Positions 1-58,999 of a stretch of DNA of 64,000 bases are shown here, in pieces. The notes beneath the pieces were generated by a model. That model was given only the letters and a program-made list of their open reading frames with translations, was not told the origin of the DNA and searched no databases. The translations under genes and the position numbers were made by a program. Origin of the DNA: Osedax fenrisi (Eukaryota > Annelida > Polychaeta > Sabellida > Siboglinidae); NCBI GenBank assembly GCA_964019155.1, contig OZ025245.1, positions 95,001 to 159,000 on the forward strand, written 5' to 3'. Every line of letters begins with the position of its first letter. Position 1 is the stretch's first letter.

Positions 1-228
1 TATTTAACATTCCATACTTATATTTGATGATACCATGGAGAAATTATTATTATTTTATGTATAAACGTATTTATTTATGTATAAGAACTAATGTTTATAT
101 TCTATTATTTGTGTACATTCCCGAGAGTTCCTATTTTCTTACGCAATAAAATAACACAGCATTCAATCCAATAAAGTTAACTATACATTATCTATGTATA
201 TATTGTATATAACATTCTTTATTTTCAG

Positions 229-271
229 AGATTAAAACATAGTTAACCATTTATAAATAGTCACCAATAAA
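229..271 (+). other. 5' untranslated exon segment after a 3' splice site
   Basis: A good acceptor (ttctttattttcag) ends at 228, 43 bases before the ATG of the small membrane-protein gene. It implies either an upstream non-coding exon outside the window or a trans-spliced leader. The sequence alone cannot separate these. Confidence 0.35.
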
Positions 272-1354
272 ATGGAAATAACCACGAATACGCCATCTAC
301 GATACACACCACTCCGGTTGAGTATATTGTAATACAAGACGCTAGGTTGTATACACCCATACCTCATATCAATGATGACAATGCAGATAAAAAGATGATG
401 GCAGGTAACGCACCTTAATTCTTAATTGTAATATACATCAATACTTATTATACATTATTATCTCTATAATAATAATATATATATATATATAATTATAATT
501 ATGATGTACTAGTTATTAGCTATTATTATTATGATTATTTATTTACTATATTATATAATAGTATACTTATGTTATTACTCATATATTTATAATAAAATAA
601 ATGAGCATACAATAATAAGTATTAATACCATCGTATTTTCATTAAATAATATCTATCATCACTATATAATTATAATAATATTAATAATAATAATAATACT
701 AATAATAAGAATGATAATAATGATAATTATAATGATAATTATAATAATAATACAATTTTTACTAAATATAATTTTATTATAATAATATATATTATTTTAT
801 ATAATGAAACTCACAAACATTATAATAATATGAATATATATAACTACATAATTACATTAATGTATATGAATATATAATATAATAATATATATATATATAT
901 ATATATAATTATGTATTACATATACTTTATTTAATTTTAAATTTGATTTAGATTTCATTAAATAATAATATACATGTCAGTTGTATTAGCAATATTATAT
1001 GGATAATACATAATTGTTGATTCTTGTTTTAAATTTATCTATGATAATTAAATATATGTATATATATATATATATATCAAATGTATTATTATATATATAT
1101 ATCAAATGTATTATTAGCTTAATTATTATAATATCGAAACATTTACAGTGTTTATAGTGATCTTTCTGATGTTAAATCTATGCATACTGATAGTGTACTT
1201 AAAAGAACGTATCAACAAACAAAGAATAAAACTAATTAACTATAATCTAGAATGCCTCACTAATAACAACCGTACTATAGCCGATTCCAACTACTGTCTA
1301 AATAGACTGTCCACCGGATACGACTTGAATACGGTTTCTAGTATATATATTTAA
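272..1354 (+). CDS. Small two-exon gene: predicted single-pass membrane protein
   Basis: Exon 1 is 272-404 and exon 2 is 1149-1354; the intron has a gtaacg donor and a tttacag acceptor, and the split codon (G + TG) joins in phase 1. The predicted protein is 113 residues. It starts METTIT-like (exactly MEITTNTPSTIHTTPV), with a Thr/Ser-rich N-terminal part of about 45 residues that has no signal peptide. A hydrophobic stretch follows (about residues 45-62, VFIVIFLMLNLCILIVYL), then a basic KERINKQRIK segment and a roughly 40-residue tail containing NNNRT. Charge placement suggests an outside N-terminus and inside C-terminus. The ATG is the first in the exon, and an AATAAA lies at 1355-1360, right after the stop. 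I do not recognise the family. The joined reading frame, clean splice signals and hydrophobic segment support a real gene; expression is unproven. Confidence 0.6.
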
Positions 1355-1360
1355 AATAAA

Positions 1361-2238
1361 ATATATTTTATAGAATATATATATCTAGTTACTGTTTTAG
1401 GAAACGTTTTAATAGATATTATTTACAAGTTCATTATTATTGATAAAAATAAATTAGAGGTAATAAAAGTTATAAATAAATGTACTTATTGTTAAAATGT
1501 ATGACTATAATGGGATTATAAAATTGATGATGAATTAAATTAATATTTGATCTAATCTTTCTTAATCTATCTTTAAGGACAAATTAATGTAGACATGTCT
1601 ACAGGCTGCAGCCTGTAACAATAAATTTTATAACAATTATGCTAAAGATATTTGATATTTAACATTATCCTTCAATTTATTAATTTGAATTTGAATTTGA
1701 ACCTATGTGCATATTTATTATAAACTATATTTATATCGTCCAATGAAATACTATAGATGTATAGATATGTATTGTTGTAATTTTTAATTCCACTATTATC
1801 AATATAATTTTGAATATATCAACATATTGGTTACAACAAAATATAGACTAATTTAAAGTACTTATATCACATATGATTTAAAAGATGCATTTAAAAGAAC
1901 GGAATTCATAATTAATATTTTAAATATTATATTTGTATTAATATCATTGTTTTTAGGTTACTACATTTTATTTTAATAACTCATGGACCTTGTATGATTT
2001 AATACAAATTTAATTTCATAATATATAGATTTTAATCGAGAATTTACAAGTTATATAAGAAATGGGAAATACACTATTTTCAATCTTTACTATCAACATT
2101 ATTAAAATTAATTTCAACTAATAAAAATAATAAATTATTCTCATATAATTTTAATTGTATTCAAATTTAAATAATAATTAATATAGTAAATTAAATCTAA
2201 AGTAAACTATACATTTATATAACTTATATAACTTTATA
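1361..2238. other. A+T-rich intergenic DNA, nothing recognised
   Basis: No reading frame, repeat family or transposon end could be recognised in this stretch, which lies downstream of the small membrane-protein gene. Confidence 0.5.
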
Positions 2239-3093
2239 GGGGAAATTAATCTAATACGGACATCTTAACAATAAATGGTCTTAACATTTTATGACTCAAT
2301 ATTTTTATTAAAAAATTACAATATATTAATATTATATGATTATAGATATTATTGTGATTTTGAAATTTTATTTAATATTTGTATTGAATAGCTAACTGGG
2401 GTGTCCGTATTCGGTACCCATGTACGAATACGGGCACCCTATATATCACTATATAAACTATATGTTATTGATGATTAAATCAGACAAATTACAATAACAT
2501 TATTTATAATTAATTTTATGAACAATTTATTATAATTTAATTAGTTAATAATTTATTTATTTTTATTATTTTTTTAATTAATAATACAATTTAAGTACCT
2601 AATAATACAAATTTTAGATTTATCTTTATTGGTGGAGTTAATATTATAACGCACGCGATTTTTATGAAAATCAGTATAGTTCATACGCTGCGCGCTGATT
2701 GGTTATAGGGTGTCCGTATTAAGAAATATAGAGTGTCCGTATTAGGAAGTCACATGACTTATAACTTAATGAATATTTGATAATATATATAGAAATTATA
2801 AATATAATTTTAGAATGCTTTATTTGTTAATAATATAGTGTTTTATTTTATATCGATACATTTATATATTCTTGAGAAGGTTTTAAGTTGTAATTTGTTT
2901 TCATAAATTTAAAAACGTAATACAAAAATCAGTTTATTGGATATAATAGCAATATTTTGAATAATTAAAAAATAAAAAATAAATTTATATATTTATGAAT
3001 ATTTTATTCATTAAACATTTTTTTGTAGGATTTATGGTTTCTGAGATACCGAGAGTGTCCGACTGACACTGTCCGTATTCGGTTACTTTCCCC
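2239..3093. mobile_element. Non-autonomous inverted-repeat DNA element flanked by TA
   Basis: The left end reads GGGGAAATTAATCTAATACG and the right end is its near-perfect reverse complement (CGGTTACTTTCCCC preceded by TGTCCGTATT). TA dinucleotides sit on both sides, as in Tc1/mariner-type insertions. The motif TGTCCGTATT or its complement recurs inside at about 2252, 2401, 2426, 2707, 2733 and 3070. No transposase reading frame is visible. Family assignment beyond the TA target is not possible from sequence alone. Confidence 0.65.
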
Positions 3094-3099
3094 TATATA

Positions 3100-3553
3100 T
3101 ATATATATATACTATATTTATTGAATCGTAATTTCTTATACAATAACAACAGCGGATAAAAAGTGACACTTCAAAAAGTCTTACAACAAACGTTATTATA
3201 ATTAATTCAAATTAATTCAAATAAGTATTCTTGTATAATTGTAATGGTATCCAAATATAAAAAATACTTACTATAGTAAATTAAACATAAATAAAATATA
3301 CATGGTTATATAATTAATATAACACAACTATATAATATTATATATATATATATATATATTACTAATATAATAACTATATTTATTGAATCATAATTTCTTA
3401 TACAATAACAATAGCGGATAAAAAGTGACACTTCAAAAAGTCTTACTCCATACGTTATTATAATTAATTAAAATAAATATTAATAATTAATAAATAAATT
3501 AAACATAAAGTAAAATATACATTGATATATAACTTATATAACTTATATATATA

Positions 3554-3600
<47 letters not shown>

Positions 3601-3613
3601 ATATATATACTGT

Positions 3614-3652
<39 letters not shown>

Positions 3653-3740
3653 TATATACTATATACTATAGTTATTGAATCATGATTTATTATACAATAT
3701 TAATAGCGGATTTATAGTGAAACTTCAAAAAGTCCTGTAC
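3100..3740. repeat. Three tandem units of about 270 bp
   Basis: The segment TTATTGAATC..AATTTCTTATACAATAAC followed by AGCGGAT..AAAAGTGACACTTC and AAAAAGTC occurs at about 3118-3180, 3378-3445 and 3666-3740, separated by (TA)n stretches. The third copy is the most diverged. The function is unknown; this is probably a tandemly amplified remnant of a mobile element. Confidence 0.6.
3541..3660. repeat. (TA)n microsatellite
   Basis: Long nearly pure AT dinucleotide runs within the tandem-repeat block, broken by TTTATA and TGTTAAC. Confidence 0.8.
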
Positions 3741-4292
3741 TTGTAAATATTATAAATACCTACGAGGAAGAACCCATGAAAACACAATTAGAATAAGTAA
3801 TACATATTCATTGATTCACTGAGAATTGTGTAATCAATGCTTATTTATTATTAAATAACACTATTAATAAATACAACAAATATACAATTTCATTTCCTAA
3901 ATATATACCTATGATATAATGCTGTGATGACTACATTATTAACTAAATATTTATAAATGATAAGTGGTTATCGATAACTTATTGTATTCATAATATAAAT
4001 ATGTATTCACTATTAAAATATCTACAATTCACCATATTCAACTATATATATAAAACACAAATATAATCCATGTAAAAGCTATTTAATGAAGCAAATGCTT
4101 TAATATGTCCATATATTCACTATAATATCAACACCATGAACCTACTTAATAATTCAAGTTAATAAAAACTGGACCAAAGTAAACGTATCTACAAATCGAC
4201 CAACACAAATTATGATAACAAACTAAAATATACTAAATTCTCTATTAAACTAATGCTGATATCTTCTTCGGGGATAAACTACTAATTATGAA
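3741..4292. other. A+T-rich intergenic DNA, nothing recognised
   Basis: No supported gene or repeat family was seen between the tandem block and the MITE at 4295. Confidence 0.45.
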
Positions 4293-4294
4293 TA

Positions 4295-4505
4295 CCAGTA
4301 AACTCGGACCACTTTTGAAGTAAAAATCGGACCACTTTTGAAGAAGATTCGGACCAGTTTAAAATAACTATATATAGTATATACTATAGAGTATACTATA
4401 TACTATATAGTATATACTTCTATAATATGGGTTAAAGCATAAAGTGGTCCGAGTTTTCTTCAAAAGTGTTTCTAATTTATTTCAAAAGTGGTCCGAGTTT
4501 ACTGG
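4295..4505. mobile_element. Mariner-like MITE, TA target duplication
   Basis: The element is 211 bp. It begins CCAGTAAACTCGGACCACTT and ends with the reverse complement (AAGTGGTCCGAGTTTACTGG), with TA at 4293-4294 and 4506-4507. The motif CGGACCACTTTTGAAG is repeated within each arm, and the centre is a palindromic TATAGTATATACTATA tract. There is no coding capacity, so it is a non-autonomous element. Confidence 0.75.
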
Positions 4506-4560
4506 TACCCCTAAATATGATCACTTCACTATGTCAAAACGTTTGGGGGATAAAAGAGTG

Positions 4561-5366
4561 GCCGGTGTCATATAATACATCGTCCGCATCCCAAAAATCG
4601 TCCCCGATTGTCACGTGACAACAAAATCGATGATATTTCACTAAATACACATACGAATCGCTTCAAATTTAAACCACATATAAGTAGTTGGTATTTTTGT
4701 ATATACCAACTACTTATATGTGGTTTAAATTTGAAGCGATTCGTATGTGTATTTAGTGAAATATCATCGATTTTGTTGTCACGTGACAATCGGGGACGAT
4801 TTTTGGGATGAGGAAAAAAATCAACGTCTAATTATGCTTTAAAATAAAGTAATACTCAAATATATAAAGTAGAATGGAGATGACTTTAAAAATACCAGAT
4901 TAAACGATAATAAATTAAATAACTTAATGCGGGTGTTGCGCTCAACACCCGCATTAAATTCAAATTACAATTATTTCAATAATTAACTGAAAATGCGTAT
5001 AATGTTTTTTAATTAAAATGGTATATAGAGACAATTTTATAATACGATTTTATAGTATTAAACTTAAAATTGAAATATAATAACTTCTGTCGATTCAGAA
5101 TTTTAAAATATTAATTTATTGTCGTTTAATCTGGTATTATCAAATTAATCTCCATTCTACTTTATATATTTGAGTATTACTTTCTTTTAATGCATAATTA
5201 GAAGTTGATTTTTTCCAAATAAGTGTATTTACATATTATTCATATGTGGTTTAAATTTTAAGCGATTCGTATGTGTATTTAGTGAAATATCATCGATTTT
5301 GTTGTCACGTGACAATCGGGGACGATTTTTGGGATGGGGACGATCTATTATATGACACCGGCATAA
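4561..5366. mobile_element. Nested foldback / inverted-repeat element
   Basis: The ends are GCCGGTGTCATATAAT at 4561 and ATTATATGACACCGGC ending at 5366. The interior is layered: arm A (about 4575-4690) is followed by its own reverse complement (about 4706-4810), then arm B (about 4815-4910), a short perfect hairpin, the reverse complement of B (about 5100-5215), and a second copy of the reverse complement of A (about 5240-5345). The mirrored short reading frames here come from the palindrome and are not genes. No clear target-site duplication was found. Confidence 0.7.
4925..4958. repeat. Perfect hairpin at centre of foldback element
   Basis: TTAATGCGGGTGTTG, a four-base loop CGCT, then CAACACCCGCATTAA: a 15-bp perfect stem, unusually G+C-rich for its surroundings. 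It sits between arms B and B' of the foldback element. Confidence 0.85.
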
Positions 5367-5369
5367 GAA

Positions 5370-6240
5370 ACAAATAACTATAGTTATAATCATCCCCTTT
5401 CCAAAGAAAGGTTATTCAAGAAATTTCTCAAACTATCGAACAATTAGTCACGCCAGCAACATAAGATATCTTAAGATTAACAATTGTTAAAAATACTTTT
5501 GGAAAGATTAAACCTACAAGCTGAACATAATATGTCATAAGAACAATCAGGCTTTATAAGAGGAAGTAATAGGACAGGCCTACAGTCGAACAAATCGTAA
5601 ATTGCCTAGAAAAATATCTAGGTGTTCAAAAAACCTTTTTCATAACTTCATTGATTTTAAAAATGCATTCGATCGTGTATGGCACGAAGGACTATAGTAT
5701 ATACTTGAGTATGTGTTTATACTTGAGTATCGGGACATACTTAGGTATGTCCCATATCCCCTATTCTATTTAATATCTTCATCGAACAAATTATATCAGA
5801 AATCTTGATAAATCACCATTCCAGTATCTACGTAGTCGTTAGAGAAACATACAATCTTCGATTCGCTGATAACATTGATCTAATAAGTGGCAGAAACGAT
5901 GAACACACCAAATTACCAATAGTTCAATAAAACATGCAAGTGATTATGGTATGGAAAATAGTTATGAAAAGAGCAAAACCATGGTGTTAAAGTGTACATG
6001 CAAAGATCAGAATGAATGGAGAAATATTGAAAGAGGTAGGGTAACCTATACATTTAAATATCTAGGAAAAACTATAAATAAAGATGGTAGGAATGAATCA
6101 GAGATGCGAATCAGCTGATCTGACTAGACTAACCACCTCTACATCAACATGGATAAGATAATAACCACTACACTTATCGATAATAATCAAATAAAGATAC
6201 TATTAATATTATCTACATGATAAAAGGCGCAACTGTGAGG
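5370..6240 (+). pseudogene. Decayed non-LTR retrotransposon reverse transcriptase
   Basis: Translated fragments in shifting plus-strand frames match the usual order of a LINE reverse transcriptase: NYRTIS-like near 5430, a QALYEE/GRSTTEQ-like stretch near 5550, FIDFKNAFDRVWHEGL near 5650 (catalytic Asp region), an IRFADD-like remnant near 5870, SDYGMENSYEKSKTMVL near 5940 and FKYLGKTINKDGRNESEMRI near 6060. Many stops and frameshifts break it. There is no intact reading frame, so this is an old dead insertion. Confidence 0.6.
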
Positions 6241-6899
6241 CGAATTATATATTTGTAAATCGGTTACTCTAACTCCTGGCGTAATCTAGAAAGGTTAATT
6301 CTCGAGGGCAAGAAGTTAGAGAGTGGTTGGCAATTCTGTTCTAACCTATATCCATAACACGGATATTATGTTGCTTAATATGACATTCGCTTCCTATATA
6401 TACTCTCCTTCTTTTGTATGATTATTGGACCCGCGAATGATAATTCAACATGTAGCTTGAATTCAGATAACTCCGCTGTTATAACTATTATAGGATACCT
6501 AGAACATTGTTATCCGTTTGTCAGTCAAAGCTTGTGGCTTTCGCCATGTTCATCGTATAGTCCGTTCTTACACTGAACTCAGTTCAGTGAACTGCCACCA
6601 TGTTATGTATGCAAGCTATATACTTTATATGTTATCTGTATTTTAAAGATAATAAGGATTAACGAGAAACAATGTTTATTATGGATATATGTATATCGTG
6701 CGTAAATATGAGTTGTGGTATCTTAGACTGCCGAATGATAGGAATACGGTCGTATATAGGTAATATAGGCATATCCTAATATAATAGCGTTATACAAATA
6801 GATATGCATATACATTGTACATTGTACATTATACAATGGACATTGTACATGTGGCATTCATATTATACTAGTTGCATATACATACACATATACACATAT

Positions 6900-6932
<33 letters not shown>

Positions 6933-7093
6933 CTAGATATATGACATTGATAACCTTTACAGTTATCCTCCATCTTCTTCGTACTTTATGCAAGAAATAC
7001 AATCATTATAGAAAAATAATATCTATTAATATTACTTTATTCTCCTCTGAACTTGTATCAATTATTTTATCCTTACCCATATCCATAGATATA

Positions 7094-7115
7094 GAGTACC
7101 AGTACTGGTACTCTA
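7094..7115. repeat. 22-bp perfect palindrome
   Basis: AGAGTACCAGT followed by its exact reverse complement ACTGGTACTCT. It lies in an otherwise unassigned 6.25-7.85 kb stretch with simple (TA)n and (ACAT)n runs. No associated gene is visible. Confidence 0.7.
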
Positions 7116-7849
7116 AATCTATGCCCATATCCCCTGAATCACTAAAACCCACTATCACCCTTATACATGACAAATAGTCCATTGTTCTATCTAATATTTG
7201 TTCTCTATATAATAATTACCAATGGTTTACATCTTAAGTGATCTCTAATTAAACTGAAAGATCATACCGTTGTGTTCCTTTTCCTGAAAACCTTCTCTAT
7301 ATTTTACCAATCATCCAGGCAAATTCTACACATCACATATCATTAAAGATAAATCTTATACTACACAAATAAAACAATAGCCTTTCATGGTGAAAGTTTC
7401 ATCCAATCCTCGTGCCACATTTGCCTTATCTATATAACGTATTGCGTCATATCCCTCTTTGAATTTTCCTACCAATATTCCTAAAAATAAACTATGTAAT
7501 TAATTCTCCATATTTATAGCGAATAAAATCTTATCTACTTATTCAAGAATTAAACCTACTTACCTTCATATATACCACATCATCCATTATATGTTAACCA
7601 ATAAACCAATTGATAATTGATAAGTAACCAAATCTATATATATATATATATTTACCATATATATATATATGGTAAATATATATTTATATAACCTATACCA
7701 ATCTATATTTACTTATATACCTACTCTCACTCAATATCTAACATGTATGACCTTATTTTAAAATCTACATCCTCCTTCCTAGGAACTACATATTAAAAAC
7801 TTGATAGTAGACCTATCCTATTCCACTATTTGCATAATTTATTATAATC

Positions 7850-9060
7850 TTCTCTTTACAATGGAATATTACCCCCTATTTTTAAAATAATATCGTCACT
7901 CTCATCCTTAACAAAACTTCTTCTAACCTTAGCTCATGTGTAACTAACTAACGTCCACCTTCCCTTTATCGGTAACATTATTGAACGAATCGTTGTTCAA
8001 TAACTAAATAGGTTCATATCACTAAACTTCATCGTGTATTTCGTAAAGGTTCTTCAACCGATTAGTCTCGCGATTACCTGCTTAAGTAGCTACTTCAAAT
8101 CTTAAACAATATCTATGCCAAAGTTTATCCCTGGCTATAATATCAACTGGTTCTCCATTATTTCTCGTAAGCCACGATTTTAATTAATGTTACTGTCCTC
8201 AAATCGATAAATTATTACACCATTAACAAGTGTTAAATTATATGATATCCAATTATAATCTCTCCTCCCTAAATCCTCTCCAGATAATGGTCAACTAATT
8301 GCATGTGCCTCTTCTATTATATAATGACTACTATCCAACAATATTATGATATATTCCTCAAAATACTCCCAAACATTCTCTTCCTTCTAACTTGATAAAC
8401 ATCTTTTTCCACCTTCCAACTAGGTTCTCAATCTTTGTTTCGAATTTGATTTTGTTATATTTTTTTCTAGCCATATTATTAAAATTACCAATGCTTCTAA
8501 CTATAATTTATTTAGAATCGATCTATTCGTAAACATATTACTTGTCACATGTGTGTTGTCCTTATTATTTCACTTATAATTTCTCGTATTGATTATTGTT
8601 TCTGTTTATTATATTACCGTCTTGTTTCCTCAATCACCCCATTAAACAGAATCATCAGACTTTACATACTAAATATTTTCGATGTTCAGACTTTCTGAAC
8701 GTTCCCCAATTGACTCCTTTCAACCTCTATCAATCTTTCCCCCTTTATAAAATACTCCATATTCATCTATCTTAACCACAACTCTATTTTAATTCCTCCA
8801 CTCCTTCATATATATTTTAATTATTCATAATTCGTACTATTACCTATGATACTCGTTCACTTTCCATTATATATCTCGTTATCACACATCCATCTTCCCT
8901 TAAATTCCATAAACGATTATAATTATACATCATCCCATAACTTTGGAATGTACTCCCTTGATCTACAATATTAATTCAATCTCCCACATCATTCAATACT
9001 CATCTCAAATTATATATATCCTATATCTAATTTCCTTATATTATTCATATATTTTATATA
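7850..9060 (+). pseudogene. Decayed CR1/L2-like LINE fragment
   Basis: Fragments in the plus strand resemble the reverse transcriptase of the CR1/L2 group: LPFIGNIIERIVVQ near 7965 (the fingers region that normally reads NYRPISNLP...IERIV), then, about 600 bases on, IDYCFCLLYYRLVSSI near 8595 and LNRIIRLYI (normally LDYCNSLL..LP...L..IQ). Stops and frameshifts are frequent. It is a dead remnant, related to but older than the copy at 29.4-33.5 kb. Confidence 0.45.
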
Positions 9061-9545
9061 TTGTTCTTATTACTTTCACATCAGTTCATTAATGAAATAA
9101 TAAAATGTCAACATTGTGGTTGTTGTATTTTATAGGTTATTAAATTATCTTCATCGAACTTCATCGAATTATTATAAAACGTATATAATCACCATGTGTT
9201 TGTGAAGTAAATAAACTATATATAAAGAAATAAATAAATATATATAGAACATATTATAAAAAATAAATATATATTATTTTAAATACTTTAATACCTTATA
9301 TTATAATATTAAGAATTGATATATATATATAAATATATAAAAGAATTCACTTTTATTAGAAAATTGATTTATAAAATAAATAAAATCTACAATGAGTAAC
9401 GCGTTGAAGTATGAATATGAACGATGATGAAATAAGTCGTAGGAGTAAATGTAAACAAACGATACAAAATGATTGGTTAATAAATATAATGTACGCGTTG
9501 CGGAAGACGATATCAATTATTCACAAATTATCGATCAGTGAATAA

Positions 9546-9717
9546 GACGAGACTCGCGTACACATTTGTATAATACATCACGATACACTTAATGATTTGG
9601 TGTAAGTAGTGTCATTCGTTATAAAGTTTGTGCATTATGTACAGGTGTTTCAAGTCGGGTGTGACCGGATCATTAGAACCACCCCAACCAACAGTGCAAG
9701 AAGGCGAACAGATGTAG
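9546..9717 (+). CDS. Possible 3' end of a small gene with a 43-bp intron
   Basis: An open frame from 9546 runs to a consensus donor (gtaagt at 9602). After a 43-bp intron ending in tacag at 9644 it continues in phase 2 to a TAG at 9715-9717, giving DETRVHICIIHHDTLNDLV then CFKSGVTGSLEPPQPTVQEG and four more residues. AATAAA follows at 9809-9814. In the same frame, directly upstream and separated by a single TAA (9543-9545), is a 44-codon open stretch starting ATG at 9411. Either a start or an upstream exon is missing, or the gene is broken. A second short intron can also be drawn at 9726-9767. The evidence is splice signals only; I recognise no family. Confidence 0.25.
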
Positions 9718-10502
9718 TAGAACGAGGTACGTGTATGTGATCAACGTTTGTACGTTCTCGTCCCTCAGGGGCTTGGGTAGCGATAAACTGCGGCGAATTA
9801 GAAGTTTTAATAAATTATATATATGTAATAAGTTTAAATAAACTGTTATACTATGGTATGTAGATTACACACACGCGCGCACACACACACACATATATAT
9901 ATATATGAATATCCGTTTATATTATATGTCTATTAATTTAATATTCTTGAAATAAATATTCATTCATTCATTCATATATATATATGTAATGGTTTCATTA
10001 CTAGAAATATAACTTTATTTTTTATAATTTAGAGACTCACGTCATATATGCGCTAGGCTCAATTATATTTCATTAGTCGTGATACCACCAATAGCGACTG
10101 ACTTACTTATTACAAACTATTATTATTGGAACTGAGGTAATGTGTATCTCATAAATGTATATTGTTCCTAATCATTATTATTTATATGGTTTGGTTATCT
10201 AGGTGATTGATGTTTAATTAATAAAGATAAAATACTTTCTGATTATTGTACTTAGGCCACGGCTACATGTATATATATATATATATTATGTGTATGTTAT
10301 TTAAGACGTTTTTATTATTAATAAATCTGATTATATAATACTTTAATTATGAATTTTGTATTATAAAAGTAAGGATATGAACATTAATAAAATTATATAT
10401 AGTTACAAAATATATATACATTAAATTATATATTTACGTAAATTAAATTATTTTCTTTAATAATTTATTAAAATGATTAATACATGAATAAGATTTATCA
10501 GA

Positions 10503-10686
10503 GATTTTGCGATGCAAAGATATAACACTCCCAATCTATGCAAAGTAATTAATATGTAGGCATCCCGCTGCTAGCAATAGTATTGAAATCACTAAAATAG
10601 ATATAGTTTTGGCGCGATTTGCATACTACAATGTTTTCATTGCTCTATTAAATTGCATGTAATATAAATTATCTTTTACTCGCCAC
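10503..10686 (+). repeat. Interspersed repeat, family R185, copy 1
   Basis: About 185 bp beginning GATTTTGCGATGCAAAGATA, containing CCGCTGCTAGCAATAGTAT and CATTGCTCTATTAAATTGCA, and ending near ATAAATTATCTTTTAC. Diverged copies lie at 48428-48612 (+) and 58009-58196 (-), with a partial at about 59290. No clear terminal inverted repeats. Its class is unknown. Confidence 0.65.
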
Positions 10687-10962
10687 ATAGATATGTATAA
10701 CTTTAAAAACAACATATCCTAATACATATTACATAATAAACTTTTATTTTAATAAAATATATAACCTAGTATTAATTCTAGTTTAATTTACTTCTTATTA
10801 TATTAATTTACACACAATATGTAAGTTTAAAATAGTTAAAATGTTTTTTTTATTAAAAGATGAACAATATATTTGGTGTTTTAATATATAAGATGTATAC
10901 GATTTTTTAGACAGAGACTTTTATAAATCAATTAATATTATATTATATTTATAACTTAATAA

Positions 10963-10993
<31 letters not shown>

Positions 10994-11015
10994 TATAAGT
11001 TAATATTACTAATAA

Positions 11016-58998
<47,983 letters not shown>

Positions 58999-58999
58999 C

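Noticed and set aside
4568..4811. Near-identical 73- and 67-codon frames on opposite strands
   Set aside because: Mirror images produced by the long palindrome of the foldback element.
9301..9516. 71-codon hydrophobic minus-strand frame
   Set aside because: Hydrophobicity follows from A+T richness; no splice context, and it lies opposite a more plausible plus-strand frame.
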